49,256 bases of DNA from Acidimicrobiaceae bacterium. GTDB taxonomy: Bacteria > Actinomycetota > Acidimicrobiia > Acidimicrobiales > Ilumatobacteraceae. The translations under genes and the position numbers were made by a program. The notes beneath the pieces were generated by a model. That model had not been told where the DNA came from. It searched no databases and saw nothing but the letters and a program-made list of their open reading frames with translations. Below, piece by piece: positions 1 to 10,433 of this stretch. How positions within the stretch are numbered: the first letter of the stretch is position 1; every line of letters begins with the position of its first letter. The stretch lies in contig JAHEDX010000025.1 in assembly GCA_024641005.1 (NCBI GenBank), forward strand, positions 1 to 49,256, given 5' to 3'.

Positions 1-121
1 ACCCACGATCCGCCAACGTCCGCGAAATCGCAGCCGTCAACGTCGTCTTCCCATGGTCAATATGACCCATCGTCCCAATATTCACATGCGGCTTCGTACG
101 CTCGAACTTCGCCTTGCTCAT
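1..121 (-). CDS. tuf: Elongation factor Tu, N-terminal fragment (runs off the window)
   Basis: EF-Tu is the GTPase that delivers aminoacyl-tRNA to the ribosome. Only the first 40 codons are present; the gene continues past the left edge. The reading starts [16 protein letters not shown] and continues through GHIDHGKTT, the P-loop (G1) of translational GTPases, which is diagnostic. The ATG at 121-119 is preceded by a purine-rich AAAGGGA, a modest ribosome site. It lies directly downstream of tRNA-Thr and tRNA-Met on the same strand, a common bacterial arrangement in which tRNAs precede tuf. Confidence 0.96.
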   Translation of the reverse strand, partial: MSKAKFERTKPHVNIGTMGHIDHGKTTLTAAISRTLADRG

Positions 122-249
122 TGCAGTGTCCCTTTGTCTCCGGGGTTATTTGGATAACTTCTCGAGACCGAACGGATTCGTCGCTGCGTTCCCTTTCGGG
201 TCCGCTCGGATCTCTTCTTTGATCGGGCTCGCTGTTGCTCGCCCTCTTG
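122..249 (-). other. Spacer between tRNA-Met and tuf (tuf leader)
   Basis: These 128 bases separate tRNA-Met from the tuf start codon. I see no ORF and no clear -10 box close to the start. The short distance and shared strand suggest that tuf could be read from a tRNA promoter and released by tRNA 3' processing. This is inference. Confidence 0.35.
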
Positions 250-323
250 TAGCGCCGATCGGGATCGAACCGATGACCTTCCGATTATGAGCCGGATGCT
301 CTGACCAACTGAGCTACGGCGCC
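250..323 (-). tRNA. tRNA-Met (anticodon CAT), probably elongator
   Basis: A full cloverleaf reads on the minus strand. The 7-bp acceptor stem is GGCGCCG/CGGCGCT with a terminal G-U pair, the D stem is GCTC/GAGC, the anticodon loop is CTCATAA (CAT at 289-287), and the T arm is ATCGG-TTCGATC-CCGAT. The discriminator base is A and CCA is not encoded. It lacks the three G-C pairs in the anticodon stem and the C1-A72 mismatch of initiator tRNA. A lysidine-modified tRNA-Ile(CAT) cannot be fully excluded, but the Thr-Met pairing (as in mycobacterial thrT-metT) favours elongator Met. Confidence 0.9.
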
Positions 324-365
324 CTGGCCTTGGCCCCCGGGCGGGTTGCCCCGACCGGTTGGTCG

Positions 366-438
366 AGCCCTCTGTGGGAATCGAACCCACGACACCAGCC
401 TTACCATGGCTGTGCTCTGCCGACTGAGCTAAGAGGGC
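366..438 (-). tRNA. tRNA-Thr (anticodon GGT)
   Basis: A complete cloverleaf on the minus strand: acceptor stem GCCCTCT/AGAGGGC, D stem GCTC/GAGC, anticodon stem CAGCC/GGCTG around loop ATGGTAA (anticodon GGT at 405-403), T arm GTGGG-TTCGATT-CCCAC, discriminator T. CCA is not encoded. It lies 42 bases upstream of tRNA-Met on the same strand and is probably co-transcribed with it. Confidence 0.96.
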
Positions 439-583
439 GCTCTTCTAGGTTTCGGTGCGCGGCAGAGCCGCGAACCGACGTGCCAGTGTACCGGCCGACA
501 TGGCGATCACACCTCGCGGCTCGGCGCGATTTCTTGACGATCAGGCTCGGTGAACATCCTGCTCAGGGCACCGATCAGCTCAC

Positions 584-589
584 TACGCT
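584..589 (+). promoter_or_regulatory. -10 box (TACGCT) of the acetyltransferase gene
   Basis: TACGCT ends 7 bases before the ATG at 597, with no SD sequence between. This spacing puts the transcript start at or very near the start codon, i.e. a leaderless mRNA. No convincing -35 is visible. Confidence 0.55.
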
Positions 590-596
590 GTCGACG

Positions 597-1121
597 ATGA
601 GCGATCCGAAGCAGGCTGCCGGCACACGTGTCACCATCCGGCCCGCAACCGCCGCCGACGCCGGAGCGATCGCAGAGATCTACAACCGCGAAGTCACCGA
701 GACAACCGCCACGTTCGACCTCGTTCCGCGTACCCTCGAGGGCCAGCAGGAATGGTTGGCGGCCCGATCGGGCGCGTTCGCGGCAATCGTGGGCGTCGAC
801 ACGACGACCCGGCAGGTCGTGGGTTTCGCCTCGCTATCGCCGTACAAGGAACGAGCCGCCTATCGCACCACCGTCGAGGACTCGATCTACATACACCGTG
901 ACTTCGGCGGTCGAGGTATCGGCAAGGCCCTGCTGGAGCGGTTGATCGAGGTCGCCCGCCAGAGTGGGTTCCACTCGGTGATCGCACGGATCGAGGCATC
1001 GAGCACCGCGTCTCGAGCGCTGCATTCGAGTTGCGGCTTCGAACTGGTCGGCATCGAACGCGAGGTAGGGCGCAAGTTTCACCGCTGGCTCGACGTCGCC
1101 GTCATGCAACGTATGCTCTGA
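597..1121 (+). CDS. GNAT-family N-acetyltransferase, phosphinothricin acetyltransferase (Pat)-like
   Basis: A 174-residue acetyl-CoA-dependent N-acetyltransferase of the Pat/bar subfamily, acting on small amino-acid-like compounds in the cytosol. The fold markers are TIRPATAADAGAIAEIYN at the N-terminus, the acetyl-CoA loop GRGIGKALLERL near residue 100, and the subfamily tail with LHSSCGF, VGRKFHRWLDV and MQ. Length fits the family (170-180). The open frame extends back to 330, but that part crosses tRNA-Thr and is not coding; the ATG at 597 is supported by the -10 box just before it. The substrate cannot be read from sequence; homologues are often annotated as resistance genes without proof. 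It stands alone, between divergent tRNA genes. Confidence 0.9.
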   Translation: MSDPKQAAGTRVTIRPATAADAGAIAEIYNREVTETTATFDLVPRTLEGQQEWLAARSGAFAAIVGVDTTTRQVVGFASLSPYKERAAYRTTVEDSIYIHRDFGGRGIGKALLERLIEVARQSGFHSVIARIEASSTASRALHSSCGFELVGIEREVGRKFHRWLDVAVMQRML

Positions 1122-1193
1122 ACGGCGCACGAGCCGAGTGCCACCGGTAACGACAATGGCGCCGCCTCGAAAGGCGACGCCATCGCAGATGTG

Positions 1194-1275
1194 TGGGCCG
1201 GGAAGGATTCGAACCTTCGAAGGCAATGCCGACGGGTTTACAGCCCGTTCCCTTTGGCCACTCGGGCACCGACCC
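1194..1275 (-). tRNA. tRNA-Tyr (anticodon GTA)
   Basis: A class II tRNA with a long variable arm, read on the minus strand. The acceptor stem is GGGTCGG/CCGGCCC with a T-G wobble, the anticodon stem ACGGG/CCCGT encloses CTGTAAA (GTA at 1241-1239), and the T arm is GAAGG-TTCGAAT-CCTTC. The discriminator is A and CCA is not encoded. A long variable arm with anticodon GTA is characteristic of bacterial tRNA-Tyr. Confidence 0.96.
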
Positions 1276-1368
1276 AAACTGAGTTGTCGACCCCGACGAC
1301 GACCGAACGAGTCGATCGACAGAGTCGACCCGCGATCGTATCGGCCGGGAGTGCGAATGCGACGGCGT

Positions 1369-1374
1369 TAGCCT
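1369..1374 (+). promoter_or_regulatory. -10 box (TAGCCT) of the yajQ-family gene
   Basis: TAGCCT ends 6 bases before the ATG at 1381 and there is no SD sequence, so the transcript is probably leaderless. The box also argues against the GTG at 1375, which would start immediately after it. Confidence 0.55.
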
Positions 1375-1380
1375 GTGCCC

Positions 1381-1869
1381 ATGCCGAGTTTTGACGTTGT
1401 CTCCGAAGTGGACCGCCAGGAAGTTCGAAATGCGATCGACCAGGCTCAACGCGAGATCGCGACACGCTTCGACTTCAAGAACACCAACTCCTCGATCGAG
1501 CAGAACGATCTCGTCATCACGCTGGCAACGGTGAGCGAGGACCGGCTCAACGCGCTGCGCACCGTGCTCGAGGAGAAGCTCGTCAAGCGGGGTGTATCGC
1601 TTCGCGGCGTCGAGTACGGCGATGTTCAGGAGGCGACGCAGAACACGGTGCGACAGGTCGTCACGATCAAGGTCGGCATCTCGTCCGACAAGGCGCGGGA
1701 GATCAACAAGCTCATCAAGGCCGAAGGCCCCAAGGGTGTCCAGAGCCAGACCCAGGGCGAGTCGGTGCGAGTGTCGAGCAAGAAGCGCGATGACCTACAG
1801 ACCGTGATGCAACTGTTGAAGGCCGGCGAGCTCGGTATCCCGCTCCAGTTCAACAACTTCCGCGACTGA
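1381..1869 (+). CDS. YajQ family (DUF520) nucleotide-binding protein
   Basis: A 162-residue protein of the YajQ family, small cytosolic proteins with two RRM-like halves. Some homologues bind cyclic di-GMP or nucleic acid; the role in actinobacteria is not settled. Family hallmarks are the start MPSFDVVSEVD, the segment ATRFDFKNTNSSIE, and the end AGELGIPLQFNNFRD. The length is normal. The frame also has a GTG at 1375, but ATG 1381 matches the family N-terminus and sits 6 bases after a -10 box. The gene is convergent with the next minus-strand gene, with a hairpin between. Confidence 0.93.
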   Translation: MPSFDVVSEVDRQEVRNAIDQAQREIATRFDFKNTNSSIEQNDLVITLATVSEDRLNALRTVLEEKLVKRGVSLRGVEYGDVQEATQNTVRQVVTIKVGISSDKAREINKLIKAEGPKGVQSQTQGESVRVSSKKRDDLQTVMQLLKAGELGIPLQFNNFRD

Positions 1870-1885
1870 TCGCAGTTGCTCTCGG

Positions 1886-1907
1886 CTTCGGTCGGGTGAG
1901 ACCGAGG
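1886..1907. terminator. Hairpin between convergent genes (probable two-way terminator)
   Basis: CTTCGGTC and GACCGAGG pair over 8 bp (one G-U) around a 6-base loop, GGGTGA. It lies 17 bases after the yajQ-family stop and 14 bases beyond the stop of the facing gene. There is no T-run, which is common for high-GC actinobacterial terminators. Confidence 0.5.
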
Positions 1908-1920
1908 GACCTCGAACTCC

Positions 1921-4114
1921 TCAGCCGTCGAGACGGACGATCTGACGGTCGATCAGCGAGTCGACGGTGCCCACATCCGACGTGACCGTGACACCGGCGC
2001 CCGGATCACAGGCCTCGAGCTGCACGCGGGTCGGGGTCAGCAACGTGGCGGCGGCCTGGGAACCCTGAGGCGCACGCGACGCCCAGAGTTGCATCGCCCC
2101 GAACATCGACAAGCCGTCTTCTTGGGTCGCGGTCTGCAGCAGCGCCACGAAACATGTCGCGCCATCCCTGCTCACCGAACGATAGGAGTCGGCGGTCAGC
2201 GCCTCTGCGGCACGCTCGACCGAAAGGGCGGGCAGTCGCACACCCCATACGAGCGACCAGTCATCGGCGCCGAGCGCCAATGCGTCGGTGAGTGGCTGCT
2301 CGCCTGCCCGCAACAATGGGCTCGGCGCCGACGTCGGGTCGTCGTCCAGCGCGCCGTAGATGGCGCCCGGATACGGCGTCTGGATCTGGAAGGTGGTCGG
2401 TTCTGCGCCGGCCGCCCTGAGAATCGACGCTCCGAGACGATCGACTGCGGCGAACTCGTACGCGATCGGAACGGGAAGGGTTTCCGATGTCACCGCCGTC
2501 GCGTCCACCCCGGATGGTCCGATGGCGAGCCCCCTGCTCAGATACGTGTCGACAGCACGACGGGCGATCGACTGCGGCGTGGACACGCCCGTGAAGCCGG
2601 TCCGAGCAGTCTCGACGACGTTCTCGTCGGCGCTCACGGTCTGATGCTGGAAGGCCGCTACGAGAGCCGCCTCGAGCGCAGGCTGCGCCTGTTCCGGATC
2701 GCTGCCTGCAACCTGGAAGATCGTGTCGGAGGCCGGATCGTAGAAGGCAGGCTGCGCCTGCGCGAGTTCGGCGGCGATCGAGGACGCGGTCACGTCGCCG
2801 TTGGCCAGCCCGAGCGCACGCCATTCAGGCACGCTGGCCTCCCAATCAGACCCGATGGAGCGCTCGATCAGTGTCGTCGCGTACTCGTCGGGAGGCTGAA
2901 CGATCAGGGGTACGGTGTGGTCGAACTCGACGCCGGTCGACTCCTGGATCGCATCGACCACCGGTGTCAACGACGCGTCCCAGTCGGTCGGGAACAGGTA
3001 CGACCGGCCAAAGATCAACGCGGCCGCGATCAATGCGCCGACACCCAGGACGGCCAGCAACATCCGCCCGAACACCTTGCCCTGGCGCTGTTGACGGCTG
3101 GCGCGAAGTTGCGCCGAGCGAAGTGCGTTGATGTCGGGCACAGCAGGTGCCGACGTAACCGGCATGGTCATGGCCGGCGGCGCGGCCGGGGTCGCCGCCG
3201 GAAGGGTCGGCAAAGCCCCCGTGGCAGCTTGCACCGACATGTCGGGGCGTCCGGAGGGCAGCTGCGGACCGGCAGCTGCGACCGGGTTCGACGGGGACAT
3301 CGAGGTTCGGTTCGCCGCCGATCGTGCGGGCAGCGCGGGAGCGGGGGCAGCAGGATCGAATACCGATCCCACAGGTGCGTTCGTACGGCTCGGCGGCGGC
3401 TGATACTCGTCGCGCTGTTGTTCGCGCTGTTGTTCGCGCTGCTGCGGCACCACTGGAGGTACCGGCGCTGCCACCGGACCGCGCGACCGTCGAGGCAGCG
3501 GCTCGTCGTCGAAACGGGCGGCGACGGCGTCGTTCGCGCCAGACGTCACCACCGGTCCCACGGCCGGTTGCGGTGAGGTCGGCGCCGCCTGGGCTGCTCG
3601 AGCGGATAACGACGAGGGGTCCGGCCCCACCTGTTCGACACGCGGGACCGGCGGTGTCGGCAGCGGTGGCATAGGTTCGACTCGCGAGACCTGCGGCGTC
3701 GGCGGGGGCACGTGTGCCTCCCGGGGTGGTAGGGGTGCCGGTGGAGTGCCGGACCCCGACGGCTCGGCGAGAGGCGACGGCTCGGACGGTCGCTGCGGCC
3801 GGACATCTTCGGGCACCGGAGTCCCACCGGCGAGCGGCGGGGCAGGCACGGAGGAATCGGGGGCCGATTGCGGTTCGGAGTCCCCGCCGAGCCGGGCAAG
3901 CGCACTACCGAGATCGAACTGGAACGATGATCGATCGGTCTGAGCCTCGTCGTCGACGCGGGGCGGTCCCCCAGCATCGGTCACGGGACTCCAGTTCCAA
4001 CGCGCGGATGATCCGATTCCGTCTTCCACGGGTGTCGTATCGGCAGAATTGTCAGCGATCTTGAGGCTGTCCAGAGCCTCGGAGTCTTCGGTCGGGGTGG
4101 GTCCGTCTGCGACG

Positions 4115-4122
<8 letters not shown>
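1921..4122 (-). CDS. Proline-rich single-pass membrane protein of unknown function
   Basis: About 733 residues. I do not recognise the family. Residues 1-348 are low-complexity, rich in Pro, Ala and acidic residues, and include a [12 protein letters not shown] run. One strong membrane helix ([21 protein letters not shown]) spans about 350-372. The remaining 360 residues form a probably external domain without Cys or an obvious catalytic motif; it contains [13 protein letters not shown]. The layout suggests a long cytosolic linker with a surface-exposed C-terminal domain. The start overlaps the acs stop (4115-4117), so translation is coupled to acs. ATG 4134 is an equally possible start. The frame upstream of 4134 lies inside acs and is not used. 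Confidence 0.7.
3411..3446. repeat. Three tandem 12-base units coding for a QREQ repeat
   Basis: The unit CGCGCTGTTGTT occurs twice and then in a diverged third copy. It encodes the Gln-Arg-Glu-Gln run in the linker of the proline-rich membrane protein. The unit is a multiple of 3, so copy-number change would alter linker length without a frameshift. Confidence 0.8.
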
Positions 4123-6070
<1,948 letters not shown>

Positions 6071-6078
6071 GGGCGTTC

Positions 6079-6084
6079 ATGGTA
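6079..6084 (-). promoter_or_regulatory. -10 box (TACCAT) of acs
   Basis: On the minus strand TACCAT ends 8 bases before the acs ATG, with no SD in between, again suggesting a leaderless or nearly leaderless mRNA. Confidence 0.45.
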
Positions 6085-6173
6085 GTTCGCAGGCCGTGCC
6101 CGGCGCTTCCGGGCAGACGGATCACTCCGGCCGAGGTAGGGACATGAGGCGACGGCACGAGGTCGCACCCCTG

Positions 6174-6195
6174 AGGCACCTGTTCCCATGTGCCT
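6174..6195 (-). other. Hairpin with a GGAA tetraloop between midA and acs
   Basis: On the minus strand AGGCAC and GTGCCT pair over 6 bp, followed by one A-G mismatch, a 2-bp TG/CA extension and a GGAA (GNRA-type) loop. It lies 74 bases past the midA stop and about 90 bases before the proposed acs promoter. It may be a midA 3'-end structure or part of an RNA element. The rest of the 198-base spacer (6071-6268) holds nothing I recognise. Confidence 0.4.
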
Positions 6196-6268
6196 GAGAT
6201 TGCATCCCGTGGCTCGGGCCCTGCAACCTGCGGTCGAGCCAGGCCACCAGCTCACGGCGTCGGCATGG

Positions 6269-7255
6269 TCAACCGGCGCTCCACTCGATCACCGAGAACC
6301 CGCCGAGGCCACTCGGGTCGAGCAGTGCTTCGGACTCGCTGACCCGGCTGCGCATCCGCATCGCCGCGAGATCGGGACGGTGAGCGTGTTGCTCCCAATA
6401 CCGCTTCCCCTCCTCGACCAACTCGTCGATGCCGTGCAACTGCAACCATTGGGCCTGGCTGCGAACCGCGTCGGGCTCGGGGAGCTGATCGATGGCGATT
6501 TCCGTCGTGATGTCCTGCGAACCGGGGGCAACGAGATAGTGGTCGCCGCGCTCGTGCCGCCGATACGTGCGCAGCCAGTCGCGCCACGGCCGCAGGGCCA
6601 GACCAGCGGTGGTCGCCGACGAGTAATCGATCGCGATCACGGTCCCGAGACGCAACCGGGAGCGTGCCTCGGTGATCCAGGCACGAGCGGCGTCCTGGAG
6701 AGGTGCTCTGGCGCCGAGCGGCGCGACTGCCGGCAGCACGCTCGGCACAGGATCGAACGGCGCGCTCAGGTGCTCGACGAGGCCACCGTCGGGCAAGGTG
6801 ACCACGAACGCCTCACGCCAGCCATCGTCGTGCACCGCCAGTCGAAACGGGAGGTTGTCGAGCAGCTCGTTGGCGATGATCACCCCGTCGAATGGTCCAT
6901 CCGGCATCGCCGCAAGCGAATCGACCCCCTCCGGGTGCTGGACACGCTGTGCCGACGACACATCGACGGCGACATACCTCATCGATGCCGAGCACGCTGG
7001 TCGGGACGCGATCACGGACCTCGCCAACGTACCGGGCCCCGCACCGGCATCGACCACCACGAACGGATCGGGACACCCGAGCCGCCGCCACTGCGCATCG
7101 AGGAACCGGCCGACGACCGCCCCGAACAGTGGGCCGACCTCGGGCGAAGTGAGGAAATCGCCACGTCGACCGGCGTGCCCTCCAGTGGTGTAGAAGCCCG
7201 ATGGCCCGTACAGGGCATCTGCCATGAACTCGGAGAACGGAATGACTGCGCTCAT
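6269..7255 (-). CDS. MidA/NDUFAF7-family SAM-dependent methyltransferase
   Basis: A 328-residue class I methyltransferase of the MidA (DUF185, COG1565) family. The mitochondrial member NDUFAF7 dimethylates an arginine of NDUFS2, the NuoD homologue, during complex I assembly. The family start is clear: SEFMADALYGPSGFYTTG and GRRGDFLTSPEVGPLFG; the SAM-binding strand is VVVDAGAGPGTLARSV, followed by ANELLDNLPFRLAV. It lies 60 bases downstream of nuoN1 on the same strand, so it is probably the last gene of the complex I locus. A role in modifying NuoD1 is inference from homology and position. Confidence 0.9.
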   Translation of the reverse strand: MSAVIPFSEFMADALYGPSGFYTTGGHAGRRGDFLTSPEVGPLFGAVVGRFLDAQWRRLGCPDPFVVVDAGAGPGTLARSVIASRPACSASMRYVAVDVSSAQRVQHPEGVDSLAAMPDGPFDGVIIANELLDNLPFRLAVHDDGWREAFVVTLPDGGLVEHLSAPFDPVPSVLPAVAPLGARAPLQDAARAWITEARSRLRLGTVIAIDYSSATTAGLALRPWRDWLRTYRRHERGDHYLVAPGSQDITTEIAIDQLPEPDAVRSQAQWLQLHGIDELVEEGKRYWEQHAHRPDLAAMRMRSRVSESEALLDPSGLGGFSVIEWSAG

Positions 7256-7315
7256 ACCGTTGACGTCATCACGCTGCAGATCCAGGTCTGCGACACGACG
7301 AGTGGGAGGAGATCC

Positions 7316-8845
7316 TCAGCCGCCGAGCGCGTTCGTGAGATCGGAGAGATCCGCGAAACGAAGCACCAAGCCCGGCAGGATGCCGAGCACGATCGTGCCG
7401 GCAGCACAGATACCGAGTGCGGCCCAGATCGGCTGCGGCGGATTGATGGGCGTCACGTCGCCGTCGGGCACCGGCTTCATCCACATCTCGCGCAGCACCT
7501 TCATGTAGTAGGCCGCCGCGATCACGGTGTTGACGGCGGCGATCACCGCGAGCGTGTAGGCGGCACCGCCACCCGCGTCGAGGAGCGTCTTGAACGCCTG
7601 CAGCTTGGCGATCCAGATGCCCAGCGGAGGGATGCCCGCCAGCGAAGCCAAGAAGAGCGTCATCAGCAGCCCGAGGCCCGGGGCGTAGCTCATCAGGCCA
7701 CCGAACGACGAGATCTCGCCGCTCTGGGTCTTGCGACTGACGGCCATGATCACCGCGAACGCTCCGAGGTTCGAGAAGGCGTAGATCAGCAGATAGATCA
7801 CCACGGCCTTCAGCGCCGACTCGGCGGCGTCGCCCGTCGCGAGCACGGCGAGCGGCATCAGGATGAACCCGCCCTGGCTGATCGACGAGTAGGCCAGCAT
7901 GCGCACGATGTTCGTCTGGCGGAGCGCCACGACATTGCCGACCGTCATCGTGAGCGCTGCGAGCACCCAGATGAAGGGCTCGTAGACGCCGTCCGCGGCG
8001 TACATCGCGAGATACAGCATCGAGACGAGGCCGACGAAGCCAGCTGCCTTCGACGCGACCGACAAGAAGGCCGTGACCGGGAGCGGGGCCCCCTCGTAGG
8101 TGTCGGGTGCCCACGTGTGGAAGGGCACGGCCGACACCTTGAAGCTGAACCCCACGATGACGAACACGACGGCGATCACCTGCATGGCGATGAGGCCGGC
8201 ACCTGCGTCGGCCTCGGCGAGCCGTGCTCCGATCTCGGTGAGCTTCGTGGTGCCGGTGGTGCCGTACAGATAGCTCATGCCGTACAACAGCACTCCGGAC
8301 GCGAACACTCCGAGCAGGTAGTACTTGACGCCCGCCTCGTTGGATTTCGCGTCACGCTTGCGCCATGCCGCCATCATGTACGCGGGGATGGACAACAACT
8401 CGAGTGCGACGAACACCGAGACGAGGTCGCGGCTCGACGCCATCATCACCATGCCGAGCACACTGACGAGCAACATCAGGTAGAACTCGCCCTGGTAATA
8501 GCCGCCTTCTTCGAGCTCGTTCTGGCTCATCAGCACGATGACATAGCCGATCAGCAAGAACAGCGCCTTGAGGACCAGCGCGTACTGGTCGACCACGTAT
8601 CGATCGAAGAACATCGACCGGACGTCGTCGCCGATGACCGCCAGCGTGACGACCGGGATGAACGCGCCCAGCAGGATGAACCCGGTCAGCGAGGCCATCA
8701 TCCACTTCTTGGTGTCTTCCAACCACAGGTCGATCAGCAGCACCAGGTTGATACCGACCACGAGCACGAGCTCGGGCGCGAGCGCATGCCAGTCGACATG
8801 TGGCCGGATCCAGTCCGGCGCCTGGGCGAGGAGCGTGGCGATCAC
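7316..8845 (-). CDS. nuoN: NADH-quinone oxidoreductase subunit N, set 1
   Basis: A proton-pumping antiporter-like subunit of complex I in the membrane arm, about 509 residues with roughly 14 hydrophobic helices. Recognisable segments are VSAVPFHTWAPDTYEGAPLPVTAFL and MLAYSSISQGGFILMPL of the proton-translocating core. The GTG at 8845 overlaps the nuoM1 stop as GTGA. The open frame runs further upstream to 8968, but that part lies inside nuoM1 and is not hydrophobic. It is the last nuo gene of set 1; midA follows. Confidence 0.95.
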   Translation of the reverse strand: MIATLLAQAPDWIRPHVDWHALAPELVLVVGINLVLLIDLWLEDTKKWMMASLTGFILLGAFIPVVTLAVIGDDVRSMFFDRYVVDQYALVLKALFLLIGYVIVLMSQNELEEGGYYQGEFYLMLLVSVLGMVMMASSRDLVSVFVALELLSIPAYMMAAWRKRDAKSNEAGVKYYLLGVFASGVLLYGMSYLYGTTGTTKLTEIGARLAEADAGAGLIAMQVIAVVFVIVGFSFKVSAVPFHTWAPDTYEGAPLPVTAFLSVASKAAGFVGLVSMLYLAMYAADGVYEPFIWVLAALTMTVGNVVALRQTNIVRMLAYSSISQGGFILMPLAVLATGDAAESALKAVVIYLLIYAFSNLGAFAVIMAVSRKTQSGEISSFGGLMSYAPGLGLLMTLFLASLAGIPPLGIWIAKLQAFKTLLDAGGGAAYTLAVIAAVNTVIAAAYYMKVLREMWMKPVPDGDVTPINPPQPIWAALGICAAGTIVLGILPGLVLRFADLSDLTNALGG

Positions 8846-10422
8846 GGAATGCCGTTCCCCACTCGCTCGACCAGCTGGACCACCGCCGGGTCGAGCACCT
8901 TGAACATCAGCTGTGGGTAGACACCGAACACCACGATGGCCAACAGGAAGGGCGTCCAGGCGATCCACTCGACCACCGAGACATCGTGGATCTCGTCATG
9001 ATGGTCTTCGTTGCCCGCCGCGCTGAGCGAATGTGCCGGCTCACCGTGCGACACGAACTCGGGGTTCGGCTCGCCGAACGCCGTGCGCTGGTACAACCAC
9101 AGGAGGTAGCCGGCCGCGAGCACGGTGCCCAGCGCAGCGACCACCATCAACGTGCGGAACAGCGTGGGGTTGAGCCCGAATCCCGGGTTGTACGCCGACA
9201 GGATCGCGGGGAACTCGCCCCAGAAGCCGGCCAGGCCGGGCAGGCCGAGCGACGCCATCGCTGCGAACCCGAGGATCCAACCCATCTTGGGCATCTGGAT
9301 CAGCATGCCCGAGAGGCGCTTGATCTCGAGCGTGTGATACCGGTGCTTCACAGAACCTGCGACGAAGAACAGCATGCCGGTGATCAACCCGTGAGCGACC
9401 ATGCCGAACAAGGCCGCGTTGATCCCGAAGGTGGTGAGCGTCGAAATGCCGAGCATGACGAATCCCATGTGAGCAACCGACGAGAACGCGATCAACCGCT
9501 TCATGTCGGTCTGAGCGAGGCAGCCGAGGGCACCGTAGATGATGCCGATCACGGCCAGGATCCCGATCACGGGCGCCCATTCGTGGGCACCCATCGGAAG
9601 CATCGGCAACGCGATCCGCACGAATCCGTACGTACCGAGCTTCAGGAGGATGGCGGCAAGGATGACCGAGCCCTGCGTGGGGGCCTGCGTGTGGGCATCG
9701 GGCAGCCACGTGTGGAACGGAAACATCGGGACCTTCACGGCGAACCCGACGAACATGCCTGCGAAGATCCAGACCTGCACGTCGTGATCGATCAGCGCGC
9801 CGGCCGACATCAGGTGTTCGAAACTGAAGCTCTCGGCACCCGTCTGGAAGAAGAGCGCCAGGAACGCCACCAGCATCAACGCCGAACCGAACATCGTGTA
9901 GAGGAAGAACTTCAGCGACGCGTATTGGCGATCCTCACCGCCCCACACGCCGATCATGAAGTACATCGGCAGCAGCACCAACTCGAAGAACACGAAGAAC
10001 AAGATCAGGTCCTGGGCGACGAACGAACCCGCCATTCCCACCTGCAGCACCAACATCAACATCAGGAACGCCTTGGGATTGCCGGCGTCCGGCACGTTGT
10101 TCCATGTGTAGATCGCCACCAGGAACGTGACCGCCATCGACAGCACGTACAACGGCAGGCTGATGCCGTCGAGGCCCACGATGTAGTTGGACTTGATGAC
10201 GCTGATCCACTCTTCGTTGACGGCGAACTGCAGCGTCGCAGAGTTGCCGTAATCGAACTGGATCAGCGTGTAGATGCCGACCGCCAGCGTGAGACCCGAC
10301 GTGACGATCGCGATTTGCTTGTGGGTCCGCTCTTCGGAGCCGGGAATGAACATCATGATCAGCACGCCCACCAGTGGGAGGAACGTGCCGATCGTGAGAA
10401 GGGCGTTGTTGCTGTAATCCAT
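8842..10422 (-). CDS. nuoM: NADH-quinone oxidoreductase subunit M, set 1
   Basis: An antiporter-like proton channel of the complex I membrane arm, 526 residues, close to the usual length. Diagnostic stretches are IVGLDGISLPLYVLS, FFVFFELVLLPMYFMIG (with the essential helix-5 Glu), HTWLPDAHTQAPTQGSVIL and LKLGTYGFVR. It starts 11 bases after nuoL1, and its stop overlaps the nuoN1 GTG. Confidence 0.96.
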   Translation of the reverse strand: MDYSNNALLTIGTFLPLVGVLIMMFIPGSEERTHKQIAIVTSGLTLAVGIYTLIQFDYGNSATLQFAVNEEWISVIKSNYIVGLDGISLPLYVLSMAVTFLVAIYTWNNVPDAGNPKAFLMLMLVLQVGMAGSFVAQDLILFFVFFELVLLPMYFMIGVWGGEDRQYASLKFFLYTMFGSALMLVAFLALFFQTGAESFSFEHLMSAGALIDHDVQVWIFAGMFVGFAVKVPMFPFHTWLPDAHTQAPTQGSVILAAILLKLGTYGFVRIALPMLPMGAHEWAPVIGILAVIGIIYGALGCLAQTDMKRLIAFSSVAHMGFVMLGISTLTTFGINAALFGMVAHGLITGMLFFVAGSVKHRYHTLEIKRLSGMLIQMPKMGWILGFAAMASLGLPGLAGFWGEFPAILSAYNPGFGLNPTLFRTLMVVAALGTVLAAGYLLWLYQRTAFGEPNPEFVSHGEPAHSLSAAGNEDHHDEIHDVSVVEWIAWTPFLLAIVVFGVYPQLMFKVLDPAVVQLVERVGNGIP

Positions 10423-10433
10423 GAAATTGAGCC

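Noticed and set aside
250..323. Initiator tRNA-fMet
   Set aside because: It lacks the three G-C pairs in the anticodon stem and the C1-A72 mismatch.
330..596. N-terminal extension of the acetyltransferase
   Set aside because: It crosses tRNA-Thr and lacks similarity to the family, while ATG 597 has a well-placed -10 box.
3411..3446. Phase-variable repeat
   Set aside because: Units are 12 bases, so slippage keeps the frame, and only three copies exist.
6071..6268. Known riboswitch upstream of acs
   Set aside because: I could not match the conserved cores of SAM, cobalamin, glycine or c-di-AMP classes.
7256..7315. A seventh bridging ORF between nuoN1 and midA
   Set aside because: A short frame does end on the midA start as ATGA, but no start codon overlaps the nuoN1 stop, so it does not fit the pattern.
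6188..8920. Plus-strand open frame of 910 codons
   Set aside because: It lies antisense to midA and nuoN1, is rich in His, Arg, Asp and Gln, and has no domain. High GC with strong third-position bias opens such frames opposite real genes.
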